Position numbers and translations under genes: made by a program. From JAJAZB01 sp964244295 (GTDB taxonomy: Bacteria > Bacteroidota > Bacteroidia > Cytophagales > Spirosomataceae), in contig CAXTIG010000008.1 in the NCBI GenBank assembly GCA_964244295.1, positions 62,001 through 126,000 of the forward strand: a DNA stretch of 64,000 bases. The letters are read 5' to 3'. Each line of letters begins with the position of its first letter. Position 1 is the stretch's first letter. The notes under the pieces are model-generated. The model ran no database searches, had not been told where the DNA came from, and saw only the letters and a list, made by a program, of their open reading frames with translations. Of the stretch, positions 7,978-15,333 are shown piece by piece.

Positions 7978-8715
7978 ATGACCTATTGCCTCGGCATCAA
8001 AGTCGCTTCCGGTCTGGTCGCTCTGGCCGATACCCGCCTTACTTCGGGTACGGAAATGACCACCAACAAGAAAATTTCCATTCACGAAGTCGAGCACCAC
8101 TCGCTGTTTATCATGACCTCGGGCCTGCGCTCGGTGCGCGACAAGGCCATCACGTACTTCCGGGAGGTGATTGCCGAGCGCGACCAGCATTTCAACAAAC
8201 TCTACAAGGCCGTCAATGCCTTCGGCGAGCAGGTGCGGCGCGTGGGGCGGGAAGACCGCGCCTCGCTGCACGAATCGGGGCTGGAATTCAACCTGTTTGC
8301 CATCGTGGGCGGGCAGTTGGAAGACGACGAGGAACACAAGTTGTTTTTGTTGTATCCCGAAGGCAACTGGATCGAGGTGGGGCAGAGTTCGCCGTTTTTC
8401 GTGATTGGCAATTCCGGCTATGGCAAACCGCTGCTGTACCGGAACCTGCACTACCAGACCAGCATGAAAGACGCGCTGAAGATCGGATACCTGAGTTTCG
8501 ACGCCACCAAGGTGAGCGTCAACGACGTGGATTATCCCCTCGACGTGGCGATTTACGAGCGTGACAGTTTTCACATGGTCGAACACCGCCTCGAAAAAGA
8601 AGACGTCGAGAGCGTGAGCCACCAGTGGAGCGCCCTGCTCAATGCCTCCGTTCAGCGCCTGCCCAACGATTGGATGGCCCCCATTTTTGACCAGGTAATT
8701 CGTCAACCGGTATGA
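7978..8715 (+). CDS. Anbu-type proteasome-like N-terminal threonine hydrolase
   Basis: A 245-residue protein of the predicted proteasome-type protease family (COG3484, Anbu/BPH). The N-terminus MTYCLGIKV places Thr2 as the nucleophile exposed after Met removal. D18 in LADTRL and K31/K32 sit close to the catalytic Asp17 and Lys33 of the proteasome beta fold. Anbu proteins form lock-washer or ring assemblies and are related to HslV and 20S beta subunits, without a dedicated ATPase. It sits between alpha-E and transglutaminase genes, the classical Anbu neighbourhood, and overlaps the transglutaminase start by 4 bp (ATGA). The missing ATP-grasp gene is the one odd feature. Confidence 0.85.
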   Translation: MTYCLGIKVASGLVALADTRLTSGTEMTTNKKISIHEVEHHSLFIMTSGLRSVRDKAITYFREVIAERDQHFNKLYKAVNAFGEQVRRVGREDRASLHESGLEFNLFAIVGGQLEDDEEHKLFLLYPEGNWIEVGQSSPFFVIGNSGYGKPLLYRNLHYQTSMKDALKIGYLSFDATKVSVNDVDYPLDVAIYERDSFHMVEHRLEKEDVESVSHQWSALLNASVQRLPNDWMAPIFDQVIRQPV

Positions 8716-9575
8716 AAATTTCCGTTCGGCACGAGTTGCTGTATACCTACAGCGACCGGGTTTTGCTCACCCCCCACGTGTTGCACCTGCAACCGCCCAC
8801 CAACGCGTACCTACGCCTGGAGCGCTTCGATCTGCACGTGGACCCGCAACCCGATAAACTCGTGGCGACCATCGACGCCGAAGGCAACGATCAGCACCTG
8901 CTGTTTCACTACCAACCCACCGACCACCTGCGCGTGGTGGCCGAGATGGACGTAGAAACCCGGCTCGACAATCCCTTCGACTTTGTGTTTCACCCCACCG
9001 AAAGCGGGCGAATTCCGTTTAAATACCCCGACCACCTGAAGCGCGTGTTGCAGCCGTACCTCGCGCCGGAAGGAATTACGACGCTCGTCGAGCAGTTTGC
9101 CCGGCAGGTGGCCGCCGAAGCCGGCTGGGAAACGCTGGCCTTTCTGACGCACCTCGACGAAGTCATGCGGCGGGGTTTTGCTTACCAGATTCGCGAAACC
9201 GGTCCGCCCATGTCGCCGGAGCATTTGCTGCTCGAACGCAAAGGCTCCTGCCGCGACTACGTCAACCTGTACATGGCCGCCTGCCGGGTACTGGGGCTGG
9301 CGTCGCGATTCGTGAGTGGCTACTACTTCGGAGCCGTCAAAGACCAACAGGAACTCCACGCCTGGGCCGAGGTGTACCTGCCCGGCGGGGGCTGGCGGGG
9401 CTTCGACCCGACCAACAACATCACCGTGGCCGACCGGCACATTCCGCTGGCGGCCTCGGCAGTGCCCAAACTGGTAACGCCCATTGCGGGCACTTTCACC
9501 CACCGGGGGCCGGTCCACAGCGAATTCGAAGCCCTGGTCAGTGTGCGCCCCCTGGAACCGGAAGCGGTTTTTTAG
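8712..9575 (+). CDS. Transglutaminase-like cysteine peptidase family protein
   Basis: A 287-residue protein with an N-terminal transglutaminase-associated beta domain (KISVRHELLYTYSDRVLLTPH...LHLQP) and a C-terminal transglutaminase core. The catalytic triad is visible as Cys in GSCRDYV, His in LHAWAEVYLP and Asp in GFDPTNN. Bacterial members (COG1305) are probably proteases or amidases acting on isopeptide or peptide bonds rather than cross-linkers. No signal peptide is present, so it should work in the cytoplasm with the Anbu-type protease, to which it is translationally coupled by a 4-bp overlap. It closes the alpha-E/Anbu/transglutaminase operon. Confidence 0.88.
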   Translation: MKISVRHELLYTYSDRVLLTPHVLHLQPPTNAYLRLERFDLHVDPQPDKLVATIDAEGNDQHLLFHYQPTDHLRVVAEMDVETRLDNPFDFVFHPTESGRIPFKYPDHLKRVLQPYLAPEGITTLVEQFARQVAAEAGWETLAFLTHLDEVMRRGFAYQIRETGPPMSPEHLLLERKGSCRDYVNLYMAACRVLGLASRFVSGYYFGAVKDQQELHAWAEVYLPGGGWRGFDPTNNITVADRHIPLAASAVPKLVTPIAGTFTHRGPVHSEFEALVSVRPLEPEAVF

Positions 9576-9838
9576 GTTATTGAGTTATTGGTTAACCTAA
9601 GCTGTGTGGTAGCCGGAAGGGGTGGCAAAGGCTCCCCGATTTTTTCTTTCAGCCCACGGTTTTAACCGTGGGAAAGCGGAAAACAGGAGTCTTTTTAACG
9701 GTTTTAACCGTTTCCGCAGCGTACACCCTCAGCTTGCTTCGCACCACACAACTTGGGTTATTGGTTATTGGGTTATTGGGGATTCAGGAAATTTACCCAA
9801 TAACTCAATAACCAACTAACTCAATAACCCCACTGACT
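9576..9838. repeat. Nested palindromes and TTATTGG-type repeats
   Basis: The ~400-bp gap before the mutase gene holds no credible gene. It contains a 20-bp palindrome (9653-9672, centred on GGTTTTAACC), a second GGTTTTAACC block inside GCGGAAA...TTTCCGC arms, and outer GTGTGGT/ACCACAC arms. There is also a run of GGTTATTG units (~9755-9781) facing complementary CAATAAC units (~9795-9831). Together they form a nested hairpin structure. The remaining ~135 bp up to the mutase shows only a weak TATATTTA (9933-9940) resembling a -7 box. Confidence 0.6.
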
Positions 9839-9973
9839 GCCTATCGAAAAAAAGGCGGTTGAGGTTCAGCCCGATGCGGGCTTTTCTGCGTTATAGCCCC
9901 GAAGCGACCCCGGCAAACCCAGTTCGTTTCGTTATATTTACCTCCCGTTCGGAACTAACCTACACGCGCACCC

Positions 9974-11392
9974 TTGACACTGATCAAATCCATTTCCGGA
10001 ATTCGTGGCACGATTGGCGGCAAAAGCGGTACTGCCTTCACGCCCATCGACGTGGTAAAATTTACCGCCGCCTTCGGAAGCTGGCTCAAATCCAATTCGA
10101 CAACGTCGACCAAAATCGTAATCGGACGCGATGCCCGGCCATCGGGCGAGATGATTTCGCGGTTGGTGTCGGCTACCCTGCAAGCGCTCGGCCTCGACGT
10201 GGTCGATTTGGGCCTCAGCACCACGCCCACCGTCGAGCTGGCCGTGCCCGCCGAAGGTGCCCTGGGCGGCATCATCCTCACCGCCAGCCACAACCCGATT
10301 CAGTGGAATGCCCTCAAACTGCTCAACGGGAAGGGGGAATTTATCTCCGCCGCCGAAGGGGAACAGGTGCTACAACGGGCCGAAAACGAAGATTTTACGT
10401 TTGCCGAAATCAGAAAATTAGGCCGGTACGTGACCGACGATTCGTACCTGAAAAAACACATCGACGCCATCCTGGCCCTGCCGCTGGTAGACCGGGAGGC
10501 GATCGAGAAAAAGAATTTCAAGGTGGCCGTCGATGCGGTCAATTCCAGCGGGGGCATTGCCATTCCGCTGCTGCTCGAAGCCCTGGGCGTGCAAACGGTA
10601 AAACTCATCAACTGCGAACCCACCGGGCAGTTTGCCCACAATCCGGAGCCGCTGCCCGAACACCTCACCGAAATCAGCAAGGAAATCCGCAAGGGCAAGT
10701 ACCACCTCGGCATCGCCACCGACCCCGACGTGGATCGTCTGGCGTTTATCTGCGAAGACGGCGAACCTTTCGGTGAAGAATACACGCTGGTGGCCGTGGC
10801 CGATTACGTGTTGAATAACGGGGCCGCCTCAGGCCGCCCCGGCAACACGGTGTCCAACCTCTCGTCGACCGCCGCCCTGCGCGACGTGACCCGCAAGGCC
10901 GGGGGTGACTACTACGCCGCCGCCGTGGGCGAGGTCAACGTGGTGACGAAAATGAAGGAGGTGGGGGCCGTCATCGGTGGCGAAGGCAACGGGGGCGTGA
11001 TTTTCCCCGAACTCCACTACGGCCGCGACGCGCTGGTGGGCATTGCGCTGTTTCTGACGCACTTAGCCAAATTCGGTAAGTCGGCCTCGATTCTGCGGCG
11101 CTCGTATCCCGGTTATTTTATCTCCAAAAATAAAATCGAACTCACGCCCGACATCGACGTGGACGCCGTGCTGGAGGGAATCCAGCACAAATACGCCCGC
11201 AACCCGGTGAACACCGAAGACGGCGTGCGGATCGAGTTCGGGCAGGAGTGGGTTCACCTGCGCAAGTCGAACACGGAGCCGATCATCCGCATTTACGCCG
11301 AATCGGATTTTGTTTCCAAAGCCGACAACCTGGCCAGTAAGATCATTTCCGACATTCGGGAGGTGGTCAATTCGACCCCGGCGCGGGTGTAG
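9974..11392 (+). CDS. glmM: Phosphoglucosamine/phosphomannomutase family protein
   Basis: A 472-residue alpha-D-phosphohexomutase with all four family motifs. The phosphoserine loop is TASHNP (Ser105), the metal loop TDPDVDR, the sugar-specificity loop GEGNGG, and the C-terminal phosphate loop KSNTEP. In this family GlmM converts glucosamine-6-P to glucosamine-1-P for UDP-GlcNAc and peptidoglycan synthesis. Bacteroidota usually carry one such gene in this form, so GlmM is the likely role, though phosphomannomutase activity cannot be excluded. The start is a TTG at 9974; it gives the expected N-terminus (SISGIRGTIGG), and no ATG or GTG fits. A bidirectional terminator follows. Confidence 0.8.
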   Translation: MTLIKSISGIRGTIGGKSGTAFTPIDVVKFTAAFGSWLKSNSTTSTKIVIGRDARPSGEMISRLVSATLQALGLDVVDLGLSTTPTVELAVPAEGALGGIILTASHNPIQWNALKLLNGKGEFISAAEGEQVLQRAENEDFTFAEIRKLGRYVTDDSYLKKHIDAILALPLVDREAIEKKNFKVAVDAVNSSGGIAIPLLLEALGVQTVKLINCEPTGQFAHNPEPLPEHLTEISKEIRKGKYHLGIATDPDVDRLAFICEDGEPFGEEYTLVAVADYVLNNGAASGRPGNTVSNLSSTAALRDVTRKAGGDYYAAAVGEVNVVTKMKEVGAVIGGEGNGGVIFPELHYGRDALVGIALFLTHLAKFGKSASILRRSYPGYFISKNKIELTPDIDVDAVLEGIQHKYARNPVNTEDGVRIEFGQEWVHLRKSNTEPIIRIYAESDFVSKADNLASKIISDIREVVNSTPARV

Positions 11393-11421
11393 TTTTAATC
11401 CGGCCCCGCGAGGATTTTCTG

Positions 11422-11480
11422 ATCTCCGCACGATTGCTCCCCAAGGGGTTTAACCCGCTGGGGAGCAATCGTGCGGAGAT
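11422..11480. terminator. Bidirectional terminator between glmM and a membrane protein gene
   Basis: Perfect 21-bp arms (11422-11442 and 11460-11480) enclose a 17-nt loop and are followed by a T-rich stretch on the + strand. The genes on each side converge (stops at 11392 and 11490), so the hairpin can end both transcripts. Confidence 0.8.
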
Positions 11481-11489
11481 TTTTACTTT

Positions 11490-11843
11490 TCACCCCTTCC
11501 TCAGTTCCCACCAGGTCCAGAGCGCCAGGCTGGTTTCGGCGAGGGCAAAACCGATCAGCACGGGTTTGGCCCAGCCCAGCAACACGAACACCACCAACCC
11601 CCCGCAGAACACCAGCCGCCCCTGCACCGTCGCCAGGGCGACGCGGTCGTTGCCGTAGCGGGCCAGGGCGCGGTAGTAAAAAGTGAGTACCAGCACGAGC
11701 ATTCCCAGCACCCGAATCCAGATTTCATGGGTTGGCTCGAAGCCGAGAAGTTGTAGCAACGTGTTGGGAATCAGGAGTAACGATAAGCCCGAAAGCAGCA
11801 CGTACGTCATTTGGCCGTAGAGGGAGTTGTATGTTTTTTGCAT
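11490..11843 (-). CDS. Small four-helix membrane protein, unknown function
   Basis: A 117-residue protein starting MQKTYNSLYG; a longer frame upstream to 11888 has no good start context and adds a non-hydrophobic tail. Four hydrophobic segments are visible: YVLLSGLSLLLIPNTLLQLLG, IRVLGMLVLVLTFYY, LVFCGGLVVFVLLGWA and LIGFALAETSLALWTWW. No catalytic motif is seen. It resembles the uncharacterised small integral membrane proteins common in Bacteroidota and, in length and topology, the protein at 12359-12757. I cannot assign a function. Confidence 0.7.
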   Translation of the reverse strand: MQKTYNSLYGQMTYVLLSGLSLLLIPNTLLQLLGFEPTHEIWIRVLGMLVLVLTFYYRALARYGNDRVALATVQGRLVFCGGLVVFVLLGWAKPVLIGFALAETSLALWTWWELRKG

Positions 11844-11905
11844 GGGGTGGGGATTGAAAAAACGAAGTTCATCGAAACGCCCCGGCAAGGTAGGCGTTTG
11901 GAAAT

Positions 11906-11944
11906 AAAAAAAACGTCCGCTCGGGAGAGGGCTCCGAACGGACG
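11906..11944 (-). terminator. Intrinsic terminator on the minus strand
   Basis: An 11-bp stem (11914-11924 with 11934-11944, one mismatch) with a 9-nt loop is followed, reading on the minus strand, by eight T residues (11913 to 11906). It would end a minus-strand transcript coming from higher coordinates, such as the gene at 12359-12757 or a short unannotated RNA, before the gene at 11490-11843. Confidence 0.65.
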
Positions 11945-12054
11945 CAGGTTGCCAGCCGGACCGTGTCCGGCAAGGCCCCTTTTGATTCGCCTCCCGCCCT
12001 CGAAACGGGGCGATTGGCTACTGGCAAAGTACCGAAACGAGAGGGCGGCGGCGC

Positions 12055-12101
12055 AACGGGAAATACACCCGGAAGTGAAGGGTGTTTTTCCCGTTTTTTT
12101 T
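12055..12101 (+). terminator. Intrinsic terminator on the plus strand
   Basis: A 16-bp stem with one mismatch (12055-12070 with 12080-12095) and a 9-nt loop ends in a run of seven or more T on the + strand. No plus-strand gene is apparent upstream within 600 bp, so it implies an unrecognised transcript or is left over from a lost gene. Confidence 0.55.
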
Positions 12102-12231
12102 GAATGGTGGGAAAATCGATCGCCATGACCCACGCTGGTACGTGGTCAACTGGACGGAGGCCACCCCGCTCCTCGACGGTTGCGTGCTGAACATCGACCA
12201 ATTGCTGGCCGACGAGGAAATCGAGTATTGA
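12079..12231 (+). pseudogene. Possible C-terminal gene remnant
   Basis: A 50-codon frame without a usable start encodes a protein-like tail (...HDPRWYVVNWTEATPLLDG... to LLADEEIEY and stop). Codon use in the last 38 codons resembles real genes here. The upstream part runs through the terminator hairpin, so the beginning of the gene seems to have been lost. I do not recognise the family. The rest of the 11844-12358 gap holds two terminators and no other convincing gene; a GC-rich hairpin (12274-12284 with 12327-12337) lies just past the end of the next minus-strand gene. Confidence 0.3.
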
Positions 12232-12358
12232 CGGTGGCCGGTTGGAGGCGATTTTTTCGATTGAGAGTAAACTGAAGCGGCCCCTGCTGCATCCGCCCCA
12301 ACCCATCGAAGGGGGCAGACCCTGCCGGGGCCGCTTCTTGAGTACTCAGCCGATGCGC

Positions 12359-12757
12359 TCAGGCCAGCCTCGCCACCGGCTTCAGGCGCGTGAGGTAGTA
12401 CACCATTCCCAGGCCCAGCGCCAGCCGCCAGAGGCTGTCGACGGTGAAAAAGGTCGAATTGGGTACCCCCATCATGGTCACGTGGTAAACACCCAGCGCG
12501 ACGCCAGCGATTAGATTAACGGCGCTGCCGGTCAGGTAGGCCCGCAGGCCCAGGGACGCCTCCGCGTTACGAACCAGCAACCCGATGATGGCGAGGCCCA
12601 GGTTAGACATCCCCAAAAACTGAAACAGGACGATGTGCAACGTGTCCTTCACCGGGTTCCCGTACCCCTGAAGTAAGGGTTCCGGCGCGAACAGCATACC
12701 CAGACTAAGCAGCAGACCGTACAGGCTGGCGACGAGAATAAACGTAAAACGTGACAT
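12359..12757 (-). CDS. Small four-helix membrane protein, unknown function
   Basis: A 132-residue hydrophobic protein with four predicted membrane spans: FTFILVASLYGLLLSLGMLF, IVLFQFLGMSNLGLAIIGLL, YLTGSAVNLIAGVALGVYH and SLWRLALGLGMVYYLTRL. There are no polar catalytic motifs. The size and layout recall the protein encoded at 11490-11843, though identity is low by eye. The start is the ATG at 12757, 50 bp or so after a poly-G-containing leader. A GC-rich hairpin 22 bp past the stop may end the transcript. No function can be assigned. Confidence 0.72.
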   Translation of the reverse strand: MSRFTFILVASLYGLLLSLGMLFAPEPLLQGYGNPVKDTLHIVLFQFLGMSNLGLAIIGLLVRNAEASLGLRAYLTGSAVNLIAGVALGVYHVTMMGVPNSTFFTVDSLWRLALGLGMVYYLTRLKPVARLA

Positions 12758-12886
12758 GAATTAGGGGGTTTAGGGGGGTTAAGGAAATTGAAAACGGGTA
12801 GCAGAGGAATGCACGCCCGGCCCGAATCCGGCGGGAAATGTAGGGTAAGTTTTTGATTTTCAAGTTAAATACGTATCAAATTTTGG

Positions 12887-12938
12887 GAATCCAGCGCGTC
12901 CCTTCGGGAATTGACCCCCGAAGGGACGCGCTGGATTC
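12887..12938. repeat. Perfect 22-bp hairpin after the decayed secreted gene
   Basis: Arms 12887-12908 and 12917-12938 are perfectly complementary with an 8-nt loop. It lies 12 bp past the original (frame-restored) stop of the minus-strand type IX cargo remnant, as expected for its transcript end, and is not followed by a long T-run. Confidence 0.7.
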
Positions 12939-12950
12939 ATTTATCCTCGT

Positions 12951-13972
12951 TCAGCGCAGCACTTTCAGCGTTTTTACCTCCCGCCCGGCGCTCACCCGTA
13001 GCAGGTACAACCCGGCGGGCGGGCAATGTCCCAGTTGAGGCTTTCTTCCTCCCCGGCTTTTTCAATTGTCTGCTGGCGCAGTCGCTGCCCGTCGCTATAC
13101 AGCAACTCCAGCCGCAACACCTGCCCTTCGGCTCCGCTAACGCTGATGTGCAAACGGCCCTCCGGGCTGGGGTTGGGGCTGACGCTCACGCGCAGGCCCG
13201 GTGCTTCCAGAACTGCCTCCCGATTTGTTCCGCAGGCTTTGACCCGAAAAGCCATACTGACCGCACTCGTGACGGCGGGGTTGGAACTGGCTACCCGAAT
13301 TTTGTACCCGGTGCCCACCGGGGTACCCATCGGAATGACCACGTTGTTGAGGCTGCCGGGCGTGACCAGTCCGAGTGCGACGGGGCTGGCCGCAAAGGCG
13401 CCCGTCGCGTTGGAGAGTTGGGCCGTGAACGTATTGCCGGGCGCGAACGCGCAGCCCACCGAAAAAGTCAGCCGGACGGTCTCGCCGGGGCACTTGTCGC
13501 CGCCGGTAACGGTGGGCGTCGTGGTGTAGCCGGGGACGTTGATGGCAAAGGCGCTGCTCGGGGCCGAAATCTGAGCGGGGTTACTGCTGCGAATCTGCAC
13601 CCGGTAGCCCGTTCCCGCCGGGGTGCCGAAGGGAATGTCGATGGAATTGATGCCCGGCGCGACGCTGCCCAGCGGGGTAGCCGGGGCAAACGAACCGCTG
13701 GCGTTCGACAATTCAACGCTGAACTCGTTGCCGGGCAAGTACCCACAGTTGGCGTTGACCGTAAAACTGACGCGTAACGTCGCCCCGGTGCAGACCGGCA
13801 CCTGGCTCACGGTGGGCATGAAGGAGAACGCCAGGCCGTTGATGCGGAAGGGGTCGCTGGGAAGACTCGTCATGACGGGGGCGCTGCTCAACACCCGAAT
13901 CCGGTAGTTGCTGCCGCTGGGTACGTCGCCCGGAAGGCGCAGCGTCGTGGTACCGGGGGCGACCGGCCCCAA
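12951..13972 (-). pseudogene. Decayed type IX secreted repeat protein (N-terminus lost, frameshift in sorting domain)
   Basis: About 326 codons encode three successive ~105-residue beta-rich repeats. Each has an LSNASG..., VAPG...DIP and GTGY(R/K)(I/V)(Q/R)(I/V)(R/A)SSNPA pattern, and they are followed by a T9SS type A sorting domain (SVSPNPS...). The first repeat starts in the middle at GPVAPGTTTLRLPGD without a signal peptide; upstream, the sequence switches directly into a response regulator gene. Near 13010-13025 a one-base deletion throws the frame off after LNWDIAR. In the shifted frame the expected ending GLYLLRVSAGREVKTLKVLR and a stop at 12951 are intact. So both the export signal and the sorting domain are broken. 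It is a relic of a surface or secreted protein. Confidence 0.75.
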
Positions 13973-14535
13973 ATGTTTTTGCGGTGCGTTTCCACGGTGC
14001 GCGCACTCACGAAAAGGTGTTGGGCAATGGCCGGATTACTACGGCCTCCGGCAATAAGCTGGATGATTTCCCGCTCGCGGGGCGTCAATTCGGGGGTGCC
14101 GGACTCCGGGCGGGTAGTCCCCCGCGCCAGCACCTGGGTCACTTCGGGGCTGAAGTACCACTGGCCTTGGTTTACCAGGGCCAGGGCCGCAAGCAGTTCG
14201 TCGCGGCCCGCGCTTTTGAGGCAGTAGCCCGTGACCCCGGCCTGGAGCATGGCCCGCACCGATTCGGAGTCGTTTTGCATGGAAATCGCCAGGATGGGTA
14301 AGGTCGGAAACTCCTGCCGCACGGTCCGGGCTACCTCGACTCCCGACAGGCTGGGCATCCGGACGTCGAGCAGGAGCAACTCTACGGGCTGATTGCGCAA
14401 AAAGGGCAGCACCGCCGGGCCATCGGTCACGATGCCGCTGATGTGATACGTTTCCGACCGGGCCAGGATGAACGACAGCCCCTCGGCAAACAGGCGGTGG
14501 TCATCGGCAATCAGAATAAGGAAAATCGCTGAAAA
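13973..14535 (-). pseudogene. Truncated NarL/LuxR-type response regulator
   Basis: The frame encodes a receiver domain (ILIADDHRLFAEGLSFIL, phosphorylatable Asp in LLLLDVRMPSLSG, Lys near CLKSAGRDEL) and most of a LuxR-type helix-turn-helix (LTPREREIIQLIAGGRSNPAIAQ, then RTVETHRKNI). Directly after KNI the last helix is replaced by sequence from the secreted protein at 12951-13972, and the hybrid frame runs on nonsensically to a stop at 13888. At the other end no ATG, GTG or TTG precedes the receiver before an in-frame stop at 14538; only a GTG inside the receiver exists. Both ends are therefore damaged, and DNA binding should be lost. The partner kinase is not in the window. Confidence 0.72.
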
Positions 14536-14673
14536 TCAATCGCCCGTTTGCTAGCTCGCTTCACCTGTCGATTAAGTTCGGGATCTACGGCGAACCTGCC
14601 CCGACTGCTCCTCCAAAGGCATGATTTTTTTTTGGACGAATCCATTTTTCAACCAAATCAACACGCACGAAAA

Positions 14674-15276
14674 ATGGATTCATCCTCCCTCCGTTCCGAC
14701 CTCCTCGATGGCTTCCTCCGCGCCGGAGGTGGCAAAGTGAAGTGGTGGCACGCTGCCCTGTTTCTGGCCGGTGTCACCGTGGCCGAGCGCCTGATTACGG
14801 GCCGCCGCGCCCAGCGCGAAACCAAAGAAGTGTATGAAGAGGAAAATAAGCCGGTGTGGTCGCCGCCCGCCTGGGCCTTTGGCCCGGCCTGGGGCGTCAA
14901 CAGCCTGGCCCTGACCTGGGCCGGGCAGCGCTTGCTCAACGCCCCCGCCGAACTGCCCAACCGCAAGGCCCTGATTGGTTTGCAGGGCTTGCACTGGCTG
15001 ATTTATACTACGTTCAGCAACGTATATTTCAAACAAAAAAGCCCCGTACTCGCGGCCGCCTGGACCCAGGGCGATGCCCTCGTGGCGCTGGCCAGCTACC
15101 TCCTGGCCCGAAAGTCAGACCAAAAACTTTCTTACGCCTACCTACCGCTTTTGGCCTGGACGGGCTTTGCCAGCACGATTGCCTGGTACCAGGCGCTCTA
15201 TAACCGCGATGAATTTCTGGGCACCGCTGCCCCGCTAAAACTCAACGGCACGGCGAAAGCACTTTTGAAAGAGTAG
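14674..15276 (+). CDS. TspO/MBR-like membrane protein
   Basis: A 200-residue integral membrane protein. The segment KPVWSPPAWAFGPAWGVNSLALTWAG is the recognisable TspO/MBR family motif (PPxWxFxxxW), and the family's five-helix layout fits, although the N-terminal ~50 residues are longer than usual. TspO proteins bind porphyrins and related ligands and take part in stress or tetrapyrrole regulation. The start is the ATG at 14674 (MDSSSLRSD); the longer frame from 14548 would read through sequence belonging to the promoter region. The gene lies head-to-head with the decayed response regulator and converges on the TMTC-like gene. Confidence 0.72.
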   Translation: MDSSSLRSDLLDGFLRAGGGKVKWWHAALFLAGVTVAERLITGRRAQRETKEVYEEENKPVWSPPAWAFGPAWGVNSLALTWAGQRLLNAPAELPNRKALIGLQGLHWLIYTTFSNVYFKQKSPVLAAAWTQGDALVALASYLLARKSDQKLSYAYLPLLAWTGFASTIAWYQALYNRDEFLGTAAPLKLNGTAKALLKE

Positions 15277-15280
15277 AGAG

Positions 15281-15333
15281 AAAAGTGGATAGAGTAGAGA
15301 GGATAGAGAAAGGCATTTTCCACTATCCACTTT
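15281..15333. repeat. Hairpin between converging TspO and TMTC-like genes
   Basis: AAAGTGGATA (15282-15291) pairs with TATCCACTTT (15324-15333); the purine-rich GAGTAGAGAG and GGATAGAGAAA units inside match those at 7808-7841. The right arm overlaps the stop of the minus-strand gene at 15332. Confidence 0.5.
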
